Position numbers and translations under genes: made by a program
Assembly: GCA_003946805.1 (NCBI GenBank)
Contig: RPSH01000005.1
Coordinates: forward strand, 79,733 to 143,732
DNA length: 64,000 nucleotides
Direction: 5' to 3'
From: Bacillus sp. 2B10
GTDB lineage: Bacteria; Pseudomonadota; Alphaproteobacteria; Sphingomonadales; Sphingomonadaceae
Notes under the pieces: model-generated
The model's database searches: none
The model's input: only the letters and a program-made list of their open reading frames with translations
What the model was told of the DNA's origin: nothing
Shown here: positions 47,032 through 56,124 of the stretch, one piece after another
How the letters are laid out: each line of letters begins with the position of its first letter
How positions within the stretch are numbered: the first letter of the stretch is position 1

Positions 47032-48953
47032 TATTTTCCCGAGAGGCTTCGTCCGAAGCCGCCGATCTTCCCGCCGAGGGATCGGGCCATCACGGCCCGC
47101 GCCAGTCGCTCGCCAAGCTGTCGCTGGGCGCGCTGGGCATCGTCTATGGCGATATCGGCACGTCGCCGCTGTACGCGATGAAGGAGACGTTCGTCGGCCA
47201 TCACCGGCTGCCGGTCGACCAGCTGAACATCTTCGGCGTCGTCAGCCTCGTCTTCTGGTCGCTGATGCTGATCGTGACGCTTAAATACGTCTTCATCATC
47301 ATGCGCGCCGACAATAACGGCGAGGGCGGCAGCCTTGCGCTGCTCGCGCTGATCCAGCGCAAGAGCGGCGGCGGGCGCTGGACCGCCAGCCTCGTCATCC
47401 TCGGCGTACTGGCGACCGCGCTGTTCTTCGGCGACTGCATGATTACGCCCGCGGTGTCGGTGCTGTCGGCGGTCGAGGGGCTGGCGACGGTCAATCCCGG
47501 CTTCGACCCGTTCGTCATCCCGATCGCGGTGGTCATCATGATCGGGCTGTTCTGGTTGCAGGCAGTCGGCACCGCCAGCGTCGGGCGGCTGTTCGGGCCG
47601 ATCATGATCGCCTATTTCGCCACGCTGATCGCGCTGGGCGTCATCAACATCCTCGAACGCCCGGATATTTTCCAGGCGCTCAACCCGATCTGGGCGGTTC
47701 GCTTCTTCGCGCAGGACGGGATGATGGCGTTCCTCGCGCTCGGATCGGTCGTGTTGGCGGTGACCGGCGCGGAGGCGCTGTACGCCGACATGGGCCATTT
47801 CGGCCGCCGCCCGATCTCGGTCGCGTGGCTGTATGTCGTGTTTCCGGCGTTGATGCTGAACTATCTGGGGCAGGGGGCGCTACTGCTCCAGAACCCCGAT
47901 GCCGCGTCGAACCCGTTCTTCTTCATGGCGTCGGAGGATTTCCGCCTGCCGCTGGTCATCCTCGCCACGCTGGCGACGGTCATCGCCAGCCAGGCGGTCA
48001 TCACCGGCGCGTTCTCGGTGGTGCAGCAGGCGGTGCAGCTGGGCCTGATGCCGCGGCTGCGCATCGAGCATACCAGTGCCGATGCCGCGGGGCAGATCTA
48101 TATCCCGGCGGTCAACTGGGCGCTGCTGGTCATGGTCCTGCTGCTGATCTTCGGCTTTCAGGAATCGTCGAACCTCGCCGCCGCCTACGGCATCGCGGTG
48201 ACCGGCACGATGTTCATTAGCACCTGCATGATCGCGGTGCTGGTCAAGCGCGTGTGGAACTGGCCGGTGGCGGCGGTCGCCGGCTTCATGGCGATCTTCC
48301 TGTGCATCGACGGCGCCTATTTCGCATCGAACCTGACCAAGGTGCCCGATGGCGGCTGGTTCCCGCTGCTCGTCGGGATCGTCGTCTTCGTCCTGCTCAC
48401 GACCTGGGCCAAGGGGCGCAAGCTGATGATCGAGCGGATGCGCGAGGCGGCGATGCCGATCAAGGTGTTCATCCAGTCGGCCGCCAGCAGCGCGACCCGC
48501 GTGCCGGGCACCGCGGTCTTCATGACCTCGACGCCCGAAGGCGTTCCGCACGCGCTGCTCCACAACCTGAAACACAACAAGGTGCTGCACGAACGCGTCA
48601 TCCTGTTGACGGTCAAGATCGCCGACACCCCCTATGTCGATCCCGAAGTCCGCGCAAATAACGAGGATCTGGGGCAGGGCTTTCACCGCATGATCCTGAA
48701 GTTCGGCTTCATGCAGGATCCCGACGTGCCCGGCGCGCTGAAGGCGGTCGGGTGCTGCGGCGGCGATTTCCGGATGATGGACACCAGCTTCTTCCTCGCC
48801 CGGCAGACGCTGCTGGCATCGTCGCGGCCGGGGATGATGATCTGGCGCGAAAAGGTCTTCGCGTGGATGTTGCAGAACTCGGAAAGCGCTATGGAGTTCT
48901 TCCGCCTGCCGACCAACCGGGTGGTCGAACTGGGAAGTCAGGTAGAGATTTGA
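47028..48953 (+). CDS. kup: Kup potassium uptake transporter
   Basis: The 641-residue inner-membrane protein is a proton-coupled K+ symporter. The conserved KUP start [25 protein letters not shown] is followed by 12 predicted helices ([45 protein letters not shown]). A cytoplasmic C-terminal domain begins near residue 465. I choose GTG 47028, 25 residues before the conserved domain. The stop overlaps the next gene as TTGA. Confidence 0.95.
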   Translation: MIFSREASSEAADLPAEGSGHHGPRQSLAKLSLGALGIVYGDIGTSPLYAMKETFVGHHRLPVDQLNIFGVVSLVFWSLMLIVTLKYVFIIMRADNNGEGGSLALLALIQRKSGGGRWTASLVILGVLATALFFGDCMITPAVSVLSAVEGLATVNPGFDPFVIPIAVVIMIGLFWLQAVGTASVGRLFGPIMIAYFATLIALGVINILERPDIFQALNPIWAVRFFAQDGMMAFLALGSVVLAVTGAEALYADMGHFGRRPISVAWLYVVFPALMLNYLGQGALLLQNPDAASNPFFFMASEDFRLPLVILATLATVIASQAVITGAFSVVQQAVQLGLMPRLRIEHTSADAAGQIYIPAVNWALLVMVLLLIFGFQESSNLAAAYGIAVTGTMFISTCMIAVLVKRVWNWPVAAVAGFMAIFLCIDGAYFASNLTKVPDGGWFPLLVGIVVFVLLTTWAKGRKLMIERMREAAMPIKVFIQSAASSATRVPGTAVFMTSTPEGVPHALLHNLKHNKVLHERVILLTVKIADTPYVDPEVRANNEDLGQGFHRMILKFGFMQDPDVPGALKAVGCCGGDFRMMDTSFFLARQTLLASSRPGMMIWREKVFAWMLQNSESAMEFFRLPTNRVVELGSQVEI

Positions 48954-49462
48954 ACGACCTGCACGCCCCGATCATCGTGACCGCGCTGTTCGGGCGCGAG
49001 GATCAGGCGTGGTTCGATGCGCAGCGTCGCGCGCACTTCCCGCCGGAACGCAACGTTCTGGACGCTCATTGCACCATGTTCCACCACCTCGCCCCCGAAC
49101 TGGCGGCGGAACTCAGGCAGCGCCTGTCGGCCCTGACGCGCGGGCAGTCAGCGCCGCAGGCGCGGATCGGCGGGTTGATGAACCTTGGCAAGGGCGTCGC
49201 CTATCGCATTGAATCGCCTGAGCTGGAGTCGATCCGCGCCGAACTGGCCGACGCCTTCGCGACGATGCTGATCCCGCAGGACCGCGCCGGCTGGCGCCCG
49301 CATGTCACGATCCAGAACAAGGTCGAACCCGCGGTCGCCAAAACCCTTCATGCGACACTTTCGTCAACTTTCACCCCCCGCGCCGTAAAAGTCGCCGGTC
49401 TGGCGAGCTGGTGGTATCGCGGCGGCCCGTGGGAAGCGCTTTCCCGCCACATGTTCGCTTGA
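48950..49462 (+). CDS. 2'-5' RNA ligase-like 2H phosphoesterase
   Basis: The 170-residue protein carries both 2H superfamily motifs, HCTMFHHL and HVTIQNKV, in a LigT-like fold with PIIVTALF and [11 protein letters not shown]. Such enzymes act on 2',3'-cyclic or 2'-5' RNA bonds; the physiological substrate is unknown. The likely start is TTG 48950, overlapping the kup stop by 4 nt, since no suitable ATG exists before the first motif strand. The coupling to kup is unexplained. Confidence 0.8.
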   Translation: MNDLHAPIIVTALFGREDQAWFDAQRRAHFPPERNVLDAHCTMFHHLAPELAAELRQRLSALTRGQSAPQARIGGLMNLGKGVAYRIESPELESIRAELADAFATMLIPQDRAGWRPHVTIQNKVEPAVAKTLHATLSSTFTPRAVKVAGLASWWYRGGPWEALSRHMFA

Positions 49463-49487
49463 CCGCAACGATTCGCGTTCGTATAGG
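49459..49487 (+). promoter_or_regulatory. Promoter of tRNA-Met
   Basis: TTGACC (49459-49464) and TATAGG (49482-49487) are separated by exactly 17 nt and end 28 nt before the tRNA. The -35 box overlaps the stop codon of the 2H gene. Confidence 0.6.
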
Positions 49488-49515
49488 GCCGCCCTCCCCG
49501 ATGGGGATGCGGCGG

Positions 49516-49592
49516 GGCGAAGTAGCTCAGTTGGTTAGAGCACGGGAATCATAATCCTGGGGTCGGGGGTTCAAATCCCTCCTTCGCTACCA
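49516..49592 (+). tRNA. tRNA-Met (CAT)
   Basis: The 77-nt gene starts GGCGAAGTAGCTCAGTTGG and ends CTTCGCTACCA with an encoded CCA. The anticodon arm CGGGA-ATCATAA-TCCTG gives CAT. The acceptor stem has a G1-U72 wobble. Absence of the initiator-type three G-C pairs and presence of a paired 1-72 end favour elongator methionine; tRNA-Ile2 cannot be fully excluded. Confidence 0.9.
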
Positions 49593-49860
49593 CCCGCCAT
49601 GGACCCGAGCCGGTACGTTCCGGCGATCTCCAAACCCTGAAAAATCCGTACATTGGCAAGCTCGCCGGCATGCCCACGCCGTATCCGGCGTCCGCATGGC
49701 GGTCCGCGATGGTCGGCGAGCACCGGGAAACGGATATCTTCTCCTGTCAAGCGCCTGTAAAATACAGATTTTGCTTAAGATTTGCCGTCAAGCAGATCGT
49801 CGCGACGCCGCGTCATCCTGATGCGAACCCGGGCCAGCGCTCCGGGACACAGGAGGATGT

Positions 49861-52821
49861 ATGCGAGTACCCCAGACCAACGTGCGTTCCGGCAAGGCCC
49901 GCCCGATCCTGCCGATCCTGCTCGGCTCCACCATGTTGCTCGGTACCGCCGTCTCGCAGCAGGCGGCTGCGCAGACGCGGGTCGTCAGTGCGTGCAGCGG
50001 CGTGCAATTGCCGCGTTCGGTGGTCACCGACATCGTGACGCCCGTCGTGACCGGCATCACCGGCCCGATCGAGAACACGGTGAACGGCATTCTGGGGTTG
50101 CCCCTGCTCGGGGCGCTGCTGCCGCCGCTCAATACCAATGTGACCGGCCTGCTGAACCAGGCGGCGTCCGGGGCGCCGATCACGCTGCAGGTGCTGGACA
50201 CGAGCGGCAACATCGTCGGGCCGAACGACCAGTGCCAGATGACGGCCGACGCGATCAGCCTCGACAATCCCGCCGGCATTTCGATCGGCGGCAATCGCAT
50301 CGCCGGGCTGGGGGCGAACGGAACGCCGTCCTTCGCGGCCGACGTCAACGCGATCGCGTTCGGCAACAACGCGCGCGCCGAGGCGGGTGCGGTGGGCAGC
50401 ATCGCGCTCGGCACCAATGCGCAGGTGACCGCCGCCAACAGCGTCGCACTGGGCGCCGGTTCGGTCGCGACGCGTGGTGCGCAGACGGGCTATGCCGCCA
50501 TCGGACTGTCCGCTGCCCAGAACTCCGCCGGCGAGGTGTCGGTCGGCACGGCCGGCGGCCTGCGACAGATCACCAATGTCGCCGCCGGATCGGCACCGAG
50601 CGACGCCGCGACCGTCGGGCAGGTCACCGGCGTCGCCGATCAGGTCGCCGCGCTGGCCGGCAGTACGATCGCCTATGACGATGCCACCCGGACGCGCGCG
50701 ACGCTGGGCGGGGCAGGCGGCACGATCCTCGGCAACGTCGGCGCGGGCGCGCTGGCATCGACCTCGACCGAGGCGGTCAACGGGTCGCAGCTGTTCGCCA
50801 CGAACGCGCGCGTCGATGCCAACACCGCCGCGATCGGCGGGCTCGATACGCGGGTGACCGGCAACAGTCAGGATATCGCGACGCTGCAAGGCGCCAGCGC
50901 GAATGCAGTCCGCTACGACGTCGACGCAGGCGGCGTGCGCACCGGCGGCGTCACGCTGGTCGGCACGGTGCCGGGCACGGCGGTGACGCTGGGCAACGTC
51001 GCCGCGGGTGCGGTTACCGCGACGTCGACCGACGCCGTCAACGGATCGCAACTGTTCGCGACCGACCAGCGGCTCGATGCCACGGTGACGGCCCTTGCTG
51101 CGCTCGATACGCAGGTGACCGCCAACAGTGCCGGGCTGACGGCGCTGGCCGCCAGCGCGGTGCAGTATGACAACGTCGCGCGCGATCGGCTGACGCTAAG
51201 TGGTGCGGCAGGCACGGTCCTGGCGAACGTGGCCGCAGGCGCGGTGTCCGCCACCTCGACCGAGGCGGTGAACGGCGCGCAACTGTTCGCGGTGAACGCG
51301 CAGGTCGTGGCGAACAGCAACGCCATCACGCAGATCGGCAACGGGTCGGCGGGGCCGGTGCGGTATTCGAGCACGGCGGCACCGACCACCCCGAACGGTG
51401 GTACCGTGTCCGACGATCTGACGCTCGTCGGTGCCAGCGGCGGAGCGGTGGCGTTGCACAATGTCGCCGGCGGCGCCGTGGGGGCAGGGTCGACCGATGC
51501 GGTGAACGGCGATCAGCTGAACACTACCAACCAGGCGGTGACCGCGCTGGCCGGGCGCACGACGACGCTGGAGGGGACGGTCGGCACCCACACGACACAG
51601 ATCGCGAACAACACCAGCGCGATCGCCGACCTTCAGGCGAATTTGAGCGGCAACGGGACGGCCGTCACCAACCTCACGACCCGGGTCGATGCCAATTCGA
51701 CCGCGATCACCAATCTGCAGACGCAGGTCGGCAACCAGCCGCTCAAATATGCCGACGCGGCGACCCCGACGACGCCCAATGGCGGCACGCTGACCGACGA
51801 CGCGACGCTCGTGGGGGCGAGCGGCGGTGCGGTCGGGTTGCGCAACGTCCGGGCGGGCAATGTCGCGATCGGATCGACCGATGCGGTCAATGGCGGGCAG
51901 CTGGCGGAAACCAATGTGCAGGTCGCGGCCAACAGCGCGGCGATCACTACGCTCAGCAACACCCTGACCGGCAGCACGGTCACGCCGATCCAGTACAGCA
52001 ATCCGGGGTCACCGACCGTGTCCAACGGAGGAACGCTGACCAACGACGTCACGCTGGTCGGTGCGAATCCGAACGCAGCGGTTGCGCTCCACAATGTCGC
52101 AGCCGGCACCGTCGCGGCAGGATCGACCGACGCGGTCAACGGCGGCCAGTTGTTCGCGGTCGCCAGCCAGTCGTCGAACAGCCTGCAATATGATCGCGAC
52201 GCGGCCGGCGCACGCACGAACCAGGTGACGCTGGCGGGGGGCAACGCCGCGGCGCCCGTCACGCTCGCCAACGTCGCGGCGGGTACGGTCGCCAGCGGAT
52301 CGACGCAGGCGGTGAACGGCGGACAGCTCCATGCCGTGAACCAGACGGCGCAGGCGGCGCTGACGTTGGGGGGGAATTCGGTCCAGTATGACGGGTCGGG
52401 TAACGTAACGCTGGGCAATGGCGGCGCTACGCCGGTCGCGCTGCGCAACGTCGCGAACGGAACCGCGGTGACCGACGCGGTCAATCTCGGCCAGTTGCAG
52501 GCCGGGTTGCAGGGCGTCGCCAACCAGACGACCAACTATATCGACAGCCGCATGGCGGAGGTCGGGTTCGATCTGGGCGTGCTGCGCCGCGACCTGAGCG
52601 CCGGTTCGTCCGCGGCGATGGCGATTGCCGCCCTGCCGCAGGCGATGGAGCCCGGTGCGACGATGGTCGCGATCGGCGGGGGCACCTATCGTGGCCAGTC
52701 GGCCATCGCCTTCGGTGCATCGCGTGCGTTCAACGACGGCCGCGCGGTGGTGAAGGTCGGCGGAACCTATGACAGCCAGGGCTATGGCGGCGCCAATGCC
52801 GGTGTCGGGTTCCAGTTCTGA
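49861..52821 (+). CDS. YadA-like trimeric autotransporter adhesin
   Basis: The 986-residue surface protein has a signal peptide (to QQAAAQTRV) and a head with YadA-like repeats (GNNARAEAGAVGSIALGTNA). A stalk with seven neck motifs of the type AGAVTATSTDAVNGSQLFAT and an eighth ending TDAVNLGQLQ alternate with coiled coil. The C-terminal membrane anchor reads ALPQAMEPGATMVAIGGGTY and ends GGANAGVGFQF. Three homotrimer chains form one barrel that carries the stalk outward, typically for adhesion or autoagglutination. The 268-bp gap after tRNA-Met contains AT-rich sequence (49750-49800) likely to hold its promoter, and no other gene. Confidence 0.9.
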   Translation: MRVPQTNVRSGKARPILPILLGSTMLLGTAVSQQAAAQTRVVSACSGVQLPRSVVTDIVTPVVTGITGPIENTVNGILGLPLLGALLPPLNTNVTGLLNQAASGAPITLQVLDTSGNIVGPNDQCQMTADAISLDNPAGISIGGNRIAGLGANGTPSFAADVNAIAFGNNARAEAGAVGSIALGTNAQVTAANSVALGAGSVATRGAQTGYAAIGLSAAQNSAGEVSVGTAGGLRQITNVAAGSAPSDAATVGQVTGVADQVAALAGSTIAYDDATRTRATLGGAGGTILGNVGAGALASTSTEAVNGSQLFATNARVDANTAAIGGLDTRVTGNSQDIATLQGASANAVRYDVDAGGVRTGGVTLVGTVPGTAVTLGNVAAGAVTATSTDAVNGSQLFATDQRLDATVTALAALDTQVTANSAGLTALAASAVQYDNVARDRLTLSGAAGTVLANVAAGAVSATSTEAVNGAQLFAVNAQVVANSNAITQIGNGSAGPVRYSSTAAPTTPNGGTVSDDLTLVGASGGAVALHNVAGGAVGAGSTDAVNGDQLNTTNQAVTALAGRTTTLEGTVGTHTTQIANNTSAIADLQANLSGNGTAVTNLTTRVDANSTAITNLQTQVGNQPLKYADAATPTTPNGGTLTDDATLVGASGGAVGLRNVRAGNVAIGSTDAVNGGQLAETNVQVAANSAAITTLSNTLTGSTVTPIQYSNPGSPTVSNGGTLTNDVTLVGANPNAAVALHNVAAGTVAAGSTDAVNGGQLFAVASQSSNSLQYDRDAAGARTNQVTLAGGNAAAPVTLANVAAGTVASGSTQAVNGGQLHAVNQTAQAALTLGGNSVQYDGSGNVTLGNGGATPVALRNVANGTAVTDAVNLGQLQAGLQGVANQTTNYIDSRMAEVGFDLGVLRRDLSAGSSAAMAIAALPQAMEPGATMVAIGGGTYRGQSAIAFGASRAFNDGRAVVKVGGTYDSQGYGGANAGVGFQF

Positions 52822-52827
52822 ACGAAG

Positions 52828-52851
52828 CGCCGGGGCGTCGCCGCCCCGGCG
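52828..52851 (+). terminator. Hairpin after the adhesin gene
   Basis: CGCCGGGGCG and CGCCCCGGCG form a perfect 10-bp stem with loop TCGC, 6 nt after the adhesin stop. There is no T tract, so termination may be partial or Rho-dependent. Confidence 0.5.
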
Positions 52852-52868
52852 TACCCCTTGGGAAAGCG

Positions 52869-53096
52869 ATGCCGATGTATTTCTGGTTCGGTCGCTTCCG
52901 CGCTTCGATCGCGAGGAAGCAGGATATGCCGGCGACGCCACGCGACTATCACGCGGTGCGGCACGCGCAGGAAATGGCGATGGCACGTGCCGCCCGATCG
53001 CCGGCGGCAGCGCACGCCCATGCGGCGTTGGCCGAAGCGCATCGGCAGGCGATGGACGATCCGGTTCTGTCCGGCGATCGGGCGGTACGACGGTAA
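52869..53096 (+). CDS. Small hypothetical protein
   Basis: The 75-residue basic, Ala/His-rich protein starts MPMYFWFGRFRASIARKQDM and contains YHAVRHAQEMAMARAARSPAAAHAHAALAEAHRQAM, likely helical. I do not recognise a family. Third positions are GC-rich in this frame. It lies between the adhesin terminator and the next gene. Confidence 0.45.
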   Translation: MPMYFWFGRFRASIARKQDMPATPRDYHAVRHAQEMAMARAARSPAAAHAHAALAEAHRQAMDDPVLSGDRAVRR

Positions 53097-53144
53097 TCTT
53101 CATCCAGCATTCAGATTCTTTCGAACCTCGGGCGGCCTCGTACG

Positions 53145-53156
53145 TTAATGGTTAAC
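53145..53156. promoter_or_regulatory. CtrA-box-like sequence
   Basis: TTAATGGTTAAC contains ATGGTTAA, the complement of the TTAACCAT pattern bound by CtrA in Alphaproteobacteria. It lies 26 nt before a small membrane-protein gene. It is a single short match. Confidence 0.3.
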
Positions 53157-53181
53157 AAGCCAGCATGAGAGGATCGCCGCC

Positions 53182-53316
53182 ATGTCGCCCGTCAATCCCG
53201 TCCGCCCGATACCATCCGGCATCGACGCCGATCGTCCGACCACGATGTCGGGACTGCTGTTCGGCCTGCTCCTTGCTGTGCCGCTCTGGGCCGCGATCCT
53301 CGCCTTCATCCTGTAA
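53182..53316 (+). CDS. 44-residue single-span membrane protein
   Basis: ATG 53182 opens a 44-codon frame MSPVNPVRPIPSGIDADRPT... ending in a hydrophobic helix (MSGLLFGLLLAVPLWAAILA). It has one membrane span with a short charged cytoplasmic or periplasmic N-terminus. AGAGGA lies about 10 nt upstream. I recognise no family. High third-position GC and the clean transmembrane segment suggest a real gene. Confidence 0.45.
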   Translation: MSPVNPVRPIPSGIDADRPTTMSGLLFGLLLAVPLWAAILAFIL

Positions 53317-53423
53317 TCGCGTGTCGGGCGGTGTGGCTTGCGCCGCGCCGCCCGTTCCCCATGTTGCGTTCGACCCAGCGACCGGCATAGACGGACCGAT
53401 CGCATCGAACGGAATATCTAGTC

Positions 53424-54395
53424 ATGTCTGTAACCCATCATACCCGCATGCTCGTCCTTGGCTCTGGCCCGGCGGGCCTTTCCGCTGCCATCTACGGCGC
53501 GCGCGCCGGGATGGAGCCGATCGTCGTGCAGGGCATCCAGCCCGGCGGCCAGTTGATGACCACCACCGATGTCGAGAATTATCCCGGCTTCCGCGATGTC
53601 GTGCAGGGCCCGTGGCTGATGGGCGAGATGCAGGCGCAGGCCGAGCATGTCGGCACGCGGATGATGTGGGACACGATCGTCGATGTCGACGTGACCCGCC
53701 GTCCGTTCCGGCTGACCGGGGACAGCGGCGACGTGTATGAAGGGGAGGTCCTCGTCATCGCCACCGGCGCACAGGCGCGCTGGCTGGGCCTAGACAGCGA
53801 GGAATTGCTGAAGGGCAAGGGCGTGTCGGCCTGCGCGACCTGCGACGGGTTCTTTTATCGCGGCAAGAAGGTCGCGGTGATCGGCGGCGGCAACACCGCC
53901 GTCGAGGAAGCACTGTACCTGACCAACCATAGCGACGACGTGACGATCATCCATCGCCGCGACAGCTTCCGCGCCGAACGCATCCTGCAACAGCGGTTGT
54001 TCGCCAGCGATAAGATCGGCGTGCTGTGGAACAAGCAGGTCGAGCGCTTCGTCGGGGGTGGCGATCCGCACGGGCTGGTCGGCATCGAACTGAAGGATAC
54101 GGTTACCGGCGAGCTGTCGATGCTAGATGTCGATGGCGGGTTCGTGGCGATCGGCCACCATCCGGCGACCGAGCTGTTCCGTGGGCACATCGCGCTCGAC
54201 GACGACGGCTATATCGCGGTGGAGACCGGATCGACCCGCACCAGCGTCCCCGGCGTGTTCGCGTGCGGCGACGTGATGGACAAGGTTTATCGCCAGGCGG
54301 TCACCGCCGCCGGTACGGGCTGCATGGCGGCACTCGACGCCGAACGCTTCCTGCAAGCGGTCGAGTTCGACGATATCGCCCAGGCCGCGGAGTAA
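53424..54395 (+). CDS. trxB: Thioredoxin-disulfide reductase
   Basis: The 323-residue flavoprotein transfers electrons from NADPH to thioredoxin. It shows the FAD site MLVLGSGPAGLSAAIYGARA, the redox centre SACATCDGFF (Cys137, Cys140), the NADPH motif VIGGGNTAVEEALYLT with HRRDSFRAE, and the second FAD motif GVFACGDVMDKVYRQ. All key residues are present. A weak promoter (TTGCGT at 53364 and ATAGAC at 53387, 17 nt apart) precedes it. The gap to the convergent next gene has a GC hairpin at 54403-54422. Confidence 0.96.
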   Translation: MSVTHHTRMLVLGSGPAGLSAAIYGARAGMEPIVVQGIQPGGQLMTTTDVENYPGFRDVVQGPWLMGEMQAQAEHVGTRMMWDTIVDVDVTRRPFRLTGDSGDVYEGEVLVIATGAQARWLGLDSEELLKGKGVSACATCDGFFYRGKKVAVIGGGNTAVEEALYLTNHSDDVTIIHRRDSFRAERILQQRLFASDKIGVLWNKQVERFVGGGDPHGLVGIELKDTVTGELSMLDVDGGFVAIGHHPATELFRGHIALDDDGYIAVETGSTRTSVPGVFACGDVMDKVYRQAVTAAGTGCMAALDAERFLQAVEFDDIAQAAE

Positions 54396-54431
54396 GGACC
54401 GTCCGGGCGCCACCGCGCCCGGCGGCCGGGA

Positions 54432-55388
54432 TCATACGCCCGCATCGGTCAGCCGGGCGAGCTGGTCGCCGCTCAGTCGCAATTGCCACGACCCGACCAG
54501 TTCCTCCAGCTGCGCGACGCTGGTAGCGCTGGCGATCGGCGCGACCACGCCCTCCTGCGCCGCGAGCCATGCCAGCGCGATCTGGGGCAGGGTCGCGCCC
54601 GTCTCCGCCGCGACCGAATCCATCGCCGCCAGCATCGACTTGCCCTTGCCCGCCAGCAGGTCCGCCATGCCACTGCCGCGGACGCTCTTGCCGAGATCCT
54701 CGGTCGAGCGATACTTGCCGGTCAGGAACCCGGCCGCCAGCCCGAAATAGGGCGCGACGCCGATATTATGCTCGACGCACAGATTCTGCAGCTCGCCTTC
54801 ATACTTGCGACGGCTGACGAGGTTGTATTCGGGCTGGAGCGCGTGGAAACGCGGCAGTCCCTCGGCCGTCGCCACGTCGAGCGCCGATTTCAGCCGCATC
54901 GCGCGGAAGTTCGATGCGCCCAGCACGCGCACCTTGCCGGCATCGATCAGCTGCCCGAACGCCGCCAGATAGTCGGCCTGCGGCGTGTCGTCATCGTCCT
55001 GATGGGCGTAATATAGGTCGATATGGTCGGTGCCGAGCCGGTCGAGCGACGCTTCCGCCGCCGCGGCGATACGCGCGGGCGCCAGCTTCTCGCCACCATC
55101 GCCCGGCAGCATGCCGACCTTGGTCGCGATCAGGACGCGGTCGCGCTTGCCCGACTGGCGCAGCCATTCGCCGAGGATGGTTTCCGATTCGCCGCCGCGA
55201 TGGCCATCGACCCATGCCGAGTAGACGTCGGCGGTGTCGATCATGGTCCCGCCCAGGTCGACGAACGCGTCGAGGATGCGGAAGCTCTCGGCACGGTCGA
55301 TCGTCCAGCCGAAGACGTTGCCGCCGAGGATCAGCGGCGGCGTTTCGAGATCGGTGGCACCGATGCGGCGGCGGACGGGGTCGGTCAT
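54432..55388 (-). CDS. Aldo/keto reductase
   Basis: The 318-residue TIM-barrel oxidoreductase uses NADPH to reduce aldehydes or ketones. The pattern is LILGGNVFGWTIDRAESFRILDAFVDLGGTMIDTADVYS (catalytic Asp and Tyr), VLIATKVGM (Lys) and IDLYYAHQDDDDTPQ (His). It lacks a distinctive substrate pocket that I can name; it resembles the YajO/YdhF-type group. The start overlaps the stop of the small lipoprotein gene by ATGA. Confidence 0.88.
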   Translation of the reverse strand: MTDPVRRRIGATDLETPPLILGGNVFGWTIDRAESFRILDAFVDLGGTMIDTADVYSAWVDGHRGGESETILGEWLRQSGKRDRVLIATKVGMLPGDGGEKLAPARIAAAAEASLDRLGTDHIDLYYAHQDDDDTPQADYLAAFGQLIDAGKVRVLGASNFRAMRLKSALDVATAEGLPRFHALQPEYNLVSRRKYEGELQNLCVEHNIGVAPYFGLAAGFLTGKYRSTEDLGKSVRGSGMADLLAGKGKSMLAAMDSVAAETGATLPQIALAWLAAQEGVVAPIASATSVAQLEELVGSWQLRLSGDQLARLTDAGV

Positions 55389-55567
55389 GGACGTTCCTTC
55401 GGGTCAGGTGCGATGGCGTTGGCGTCGAGCGCGTTGTCGTCGAGCATCGCTGCGGCATCGTTCAGCGCGGCAGCCTCGTCCTGGGTCACGCCGCCGGGAG
55501 CCGAGCGCTGGTCGGCCCCGTTGCAGGCGGCGAGGAACAGGACGGCAAGGGTGGCAAGATGGCGCAT
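55385..55567 (-). CDS. Small lipoprotein
   Basis: The 60-residue protein has a lipoprotein signal (MRHLATLAVLFLAAC, Cys15) and an acidic Asn/Asp/Ala-rich tail (DEAAALNDAAAMLDDNALDANAI). I recognise no family. It is translated into the aldo/keto reductase by a 4-nt overlap and sits immediately after a strong terminator, so it begins its own transcript. Confidence 0.6.
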   Translation of the reverse strand: MRHLATLAVLFLAACNGADQRSAPGGVTQDEAAALNDAAAMLDDNALDANAIAPDPKERP

Positions 55568-55586
55568 CGATCGTCTCCCAACGAAA

Positions 55587-55620
55587 AAGGCCGCGTCCCG
55601 TTGCGTCGGGACGCGGCCTT
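55587..55620 (-). terminator. Strong intrinsic terminator
   Basis: AAGGCCGCGTCCCG and CGGGACGCGGCCTT form a perfect 14-bp stem with loop TTGCGT. On the minus strand the 3' arm continues into TTTTT. It ends the transcript of the 113-residue lipoprotein gene upstream on that strand. Confidence 0.9.
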
Positions 55621-55641
55621 CCGATCCTTACGCCAACGCGA

Positions 55642-55983
55642 TCAGCGCTGCATATCGCGACCGGCCTTTTCCAGTTCCTCGCCGGCTTCGCGCTGCGCAT
55701 TGTCGGCGGCGGCGTCGGCCTTGGCAGCGCCGCGATCGATCGCGGCACCGGCGCGGTCGGTAGCGTTCTCGATCTTTTCGCCGGCGCGGTCGGTGGCGTT
55801 CTCGGCGGCGCCGATGGCGCGTTCGCCGGCGGTCTGTACGTCGTCGACCGCTTCGCCCATCGTTGCATTCACATCGGCGGCGACGGCGTCGGCGGCTTCG
55901 CCCGTTTCGTTCTGCGCCTTCTGGCTGCAAGCCCCGATCGAGAATGCGACAGCGGCGAGCGGCAGCAGGATGAGCTTCTTCAT
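55642..55983 (-). CDS. Lipoprotein with LEA-like amphipathic repeats
   Basis: The 113-residue protein has a lipoprotein signal (MKKLILLPLAAVAFSIGAC, Cys19). An Ala/Glu/Asp/Lys-rich helical region follows with approximate 11-residue periodicity (GEKIENATDRAGAAIDRGAA, then KADAAADNAQREAGEELEKA), like group 3 LEA or CsbD/YtxH-type stress proteins. A role in envelope protection under desiccation or osmotic stress is inference. A GCAAC-N16-CGTT promoter-like sequence upstream fits stress control. Start 55983 gives a canonical lipobox; the longer frame does not. Confidence 0.65.
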   Translation of the reverse strand: MKKLILLPLAAVAFSIGACSQKAQNETGEAADAVAADVNATMGEAVDDVQTAGERAIGAAENATDRAGEKIENATDRAGAAIDRGAAKADAAADNAQREAGEELEKAGRDMQR

Positions 55984-56015
55984 GGTGGTTTCCCTTCCGT
56001 TACGATCCGCCGCCC

Positions 56016-56040
56016 AACGCACGAGCGTGGCCCCGGTTGC
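56016..56040 (-). promoter_or_regulatory. EcfG-type promoter candidate
   Basis: On the minus strand GCAAC (56040-56036), 16 nt, then CGTT (56019-56016) differ from GGAAC-N16-CGTT at one base. It lies 33 nt before the LEA-like lipoprotein start. Confidence 0.4.
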
Positions 56041-56096
56041 ACGGTCCGCCGCATGGCACATCGACTGCCGCAGCTGCGAGATGATCGATTGACGCC

Positions 56097-56116
56097 ATAT
56101 AAAGATTTCTTTATAT
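56097..56116. promoter_or_regulatory. SahR-type operator
   Basis: ATATAAAG-ATTT-CTTTATAT is a perfect 8-bp inverted repeat 8 nt before the regulator gene. It resembles the SahR sites I recall from proteobacterial methionine-cycle genes. It would autoregulate the metF-metH operon. Confidence 0.65.
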
Positions 56117-56124
56117 CCCGGTTC

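Noticed and set aside
50700..52400. Regular DNA repeats possibly a CRISPR or satellite
   Set aside because: They are in frame and encode YadA stalk and neck modules.
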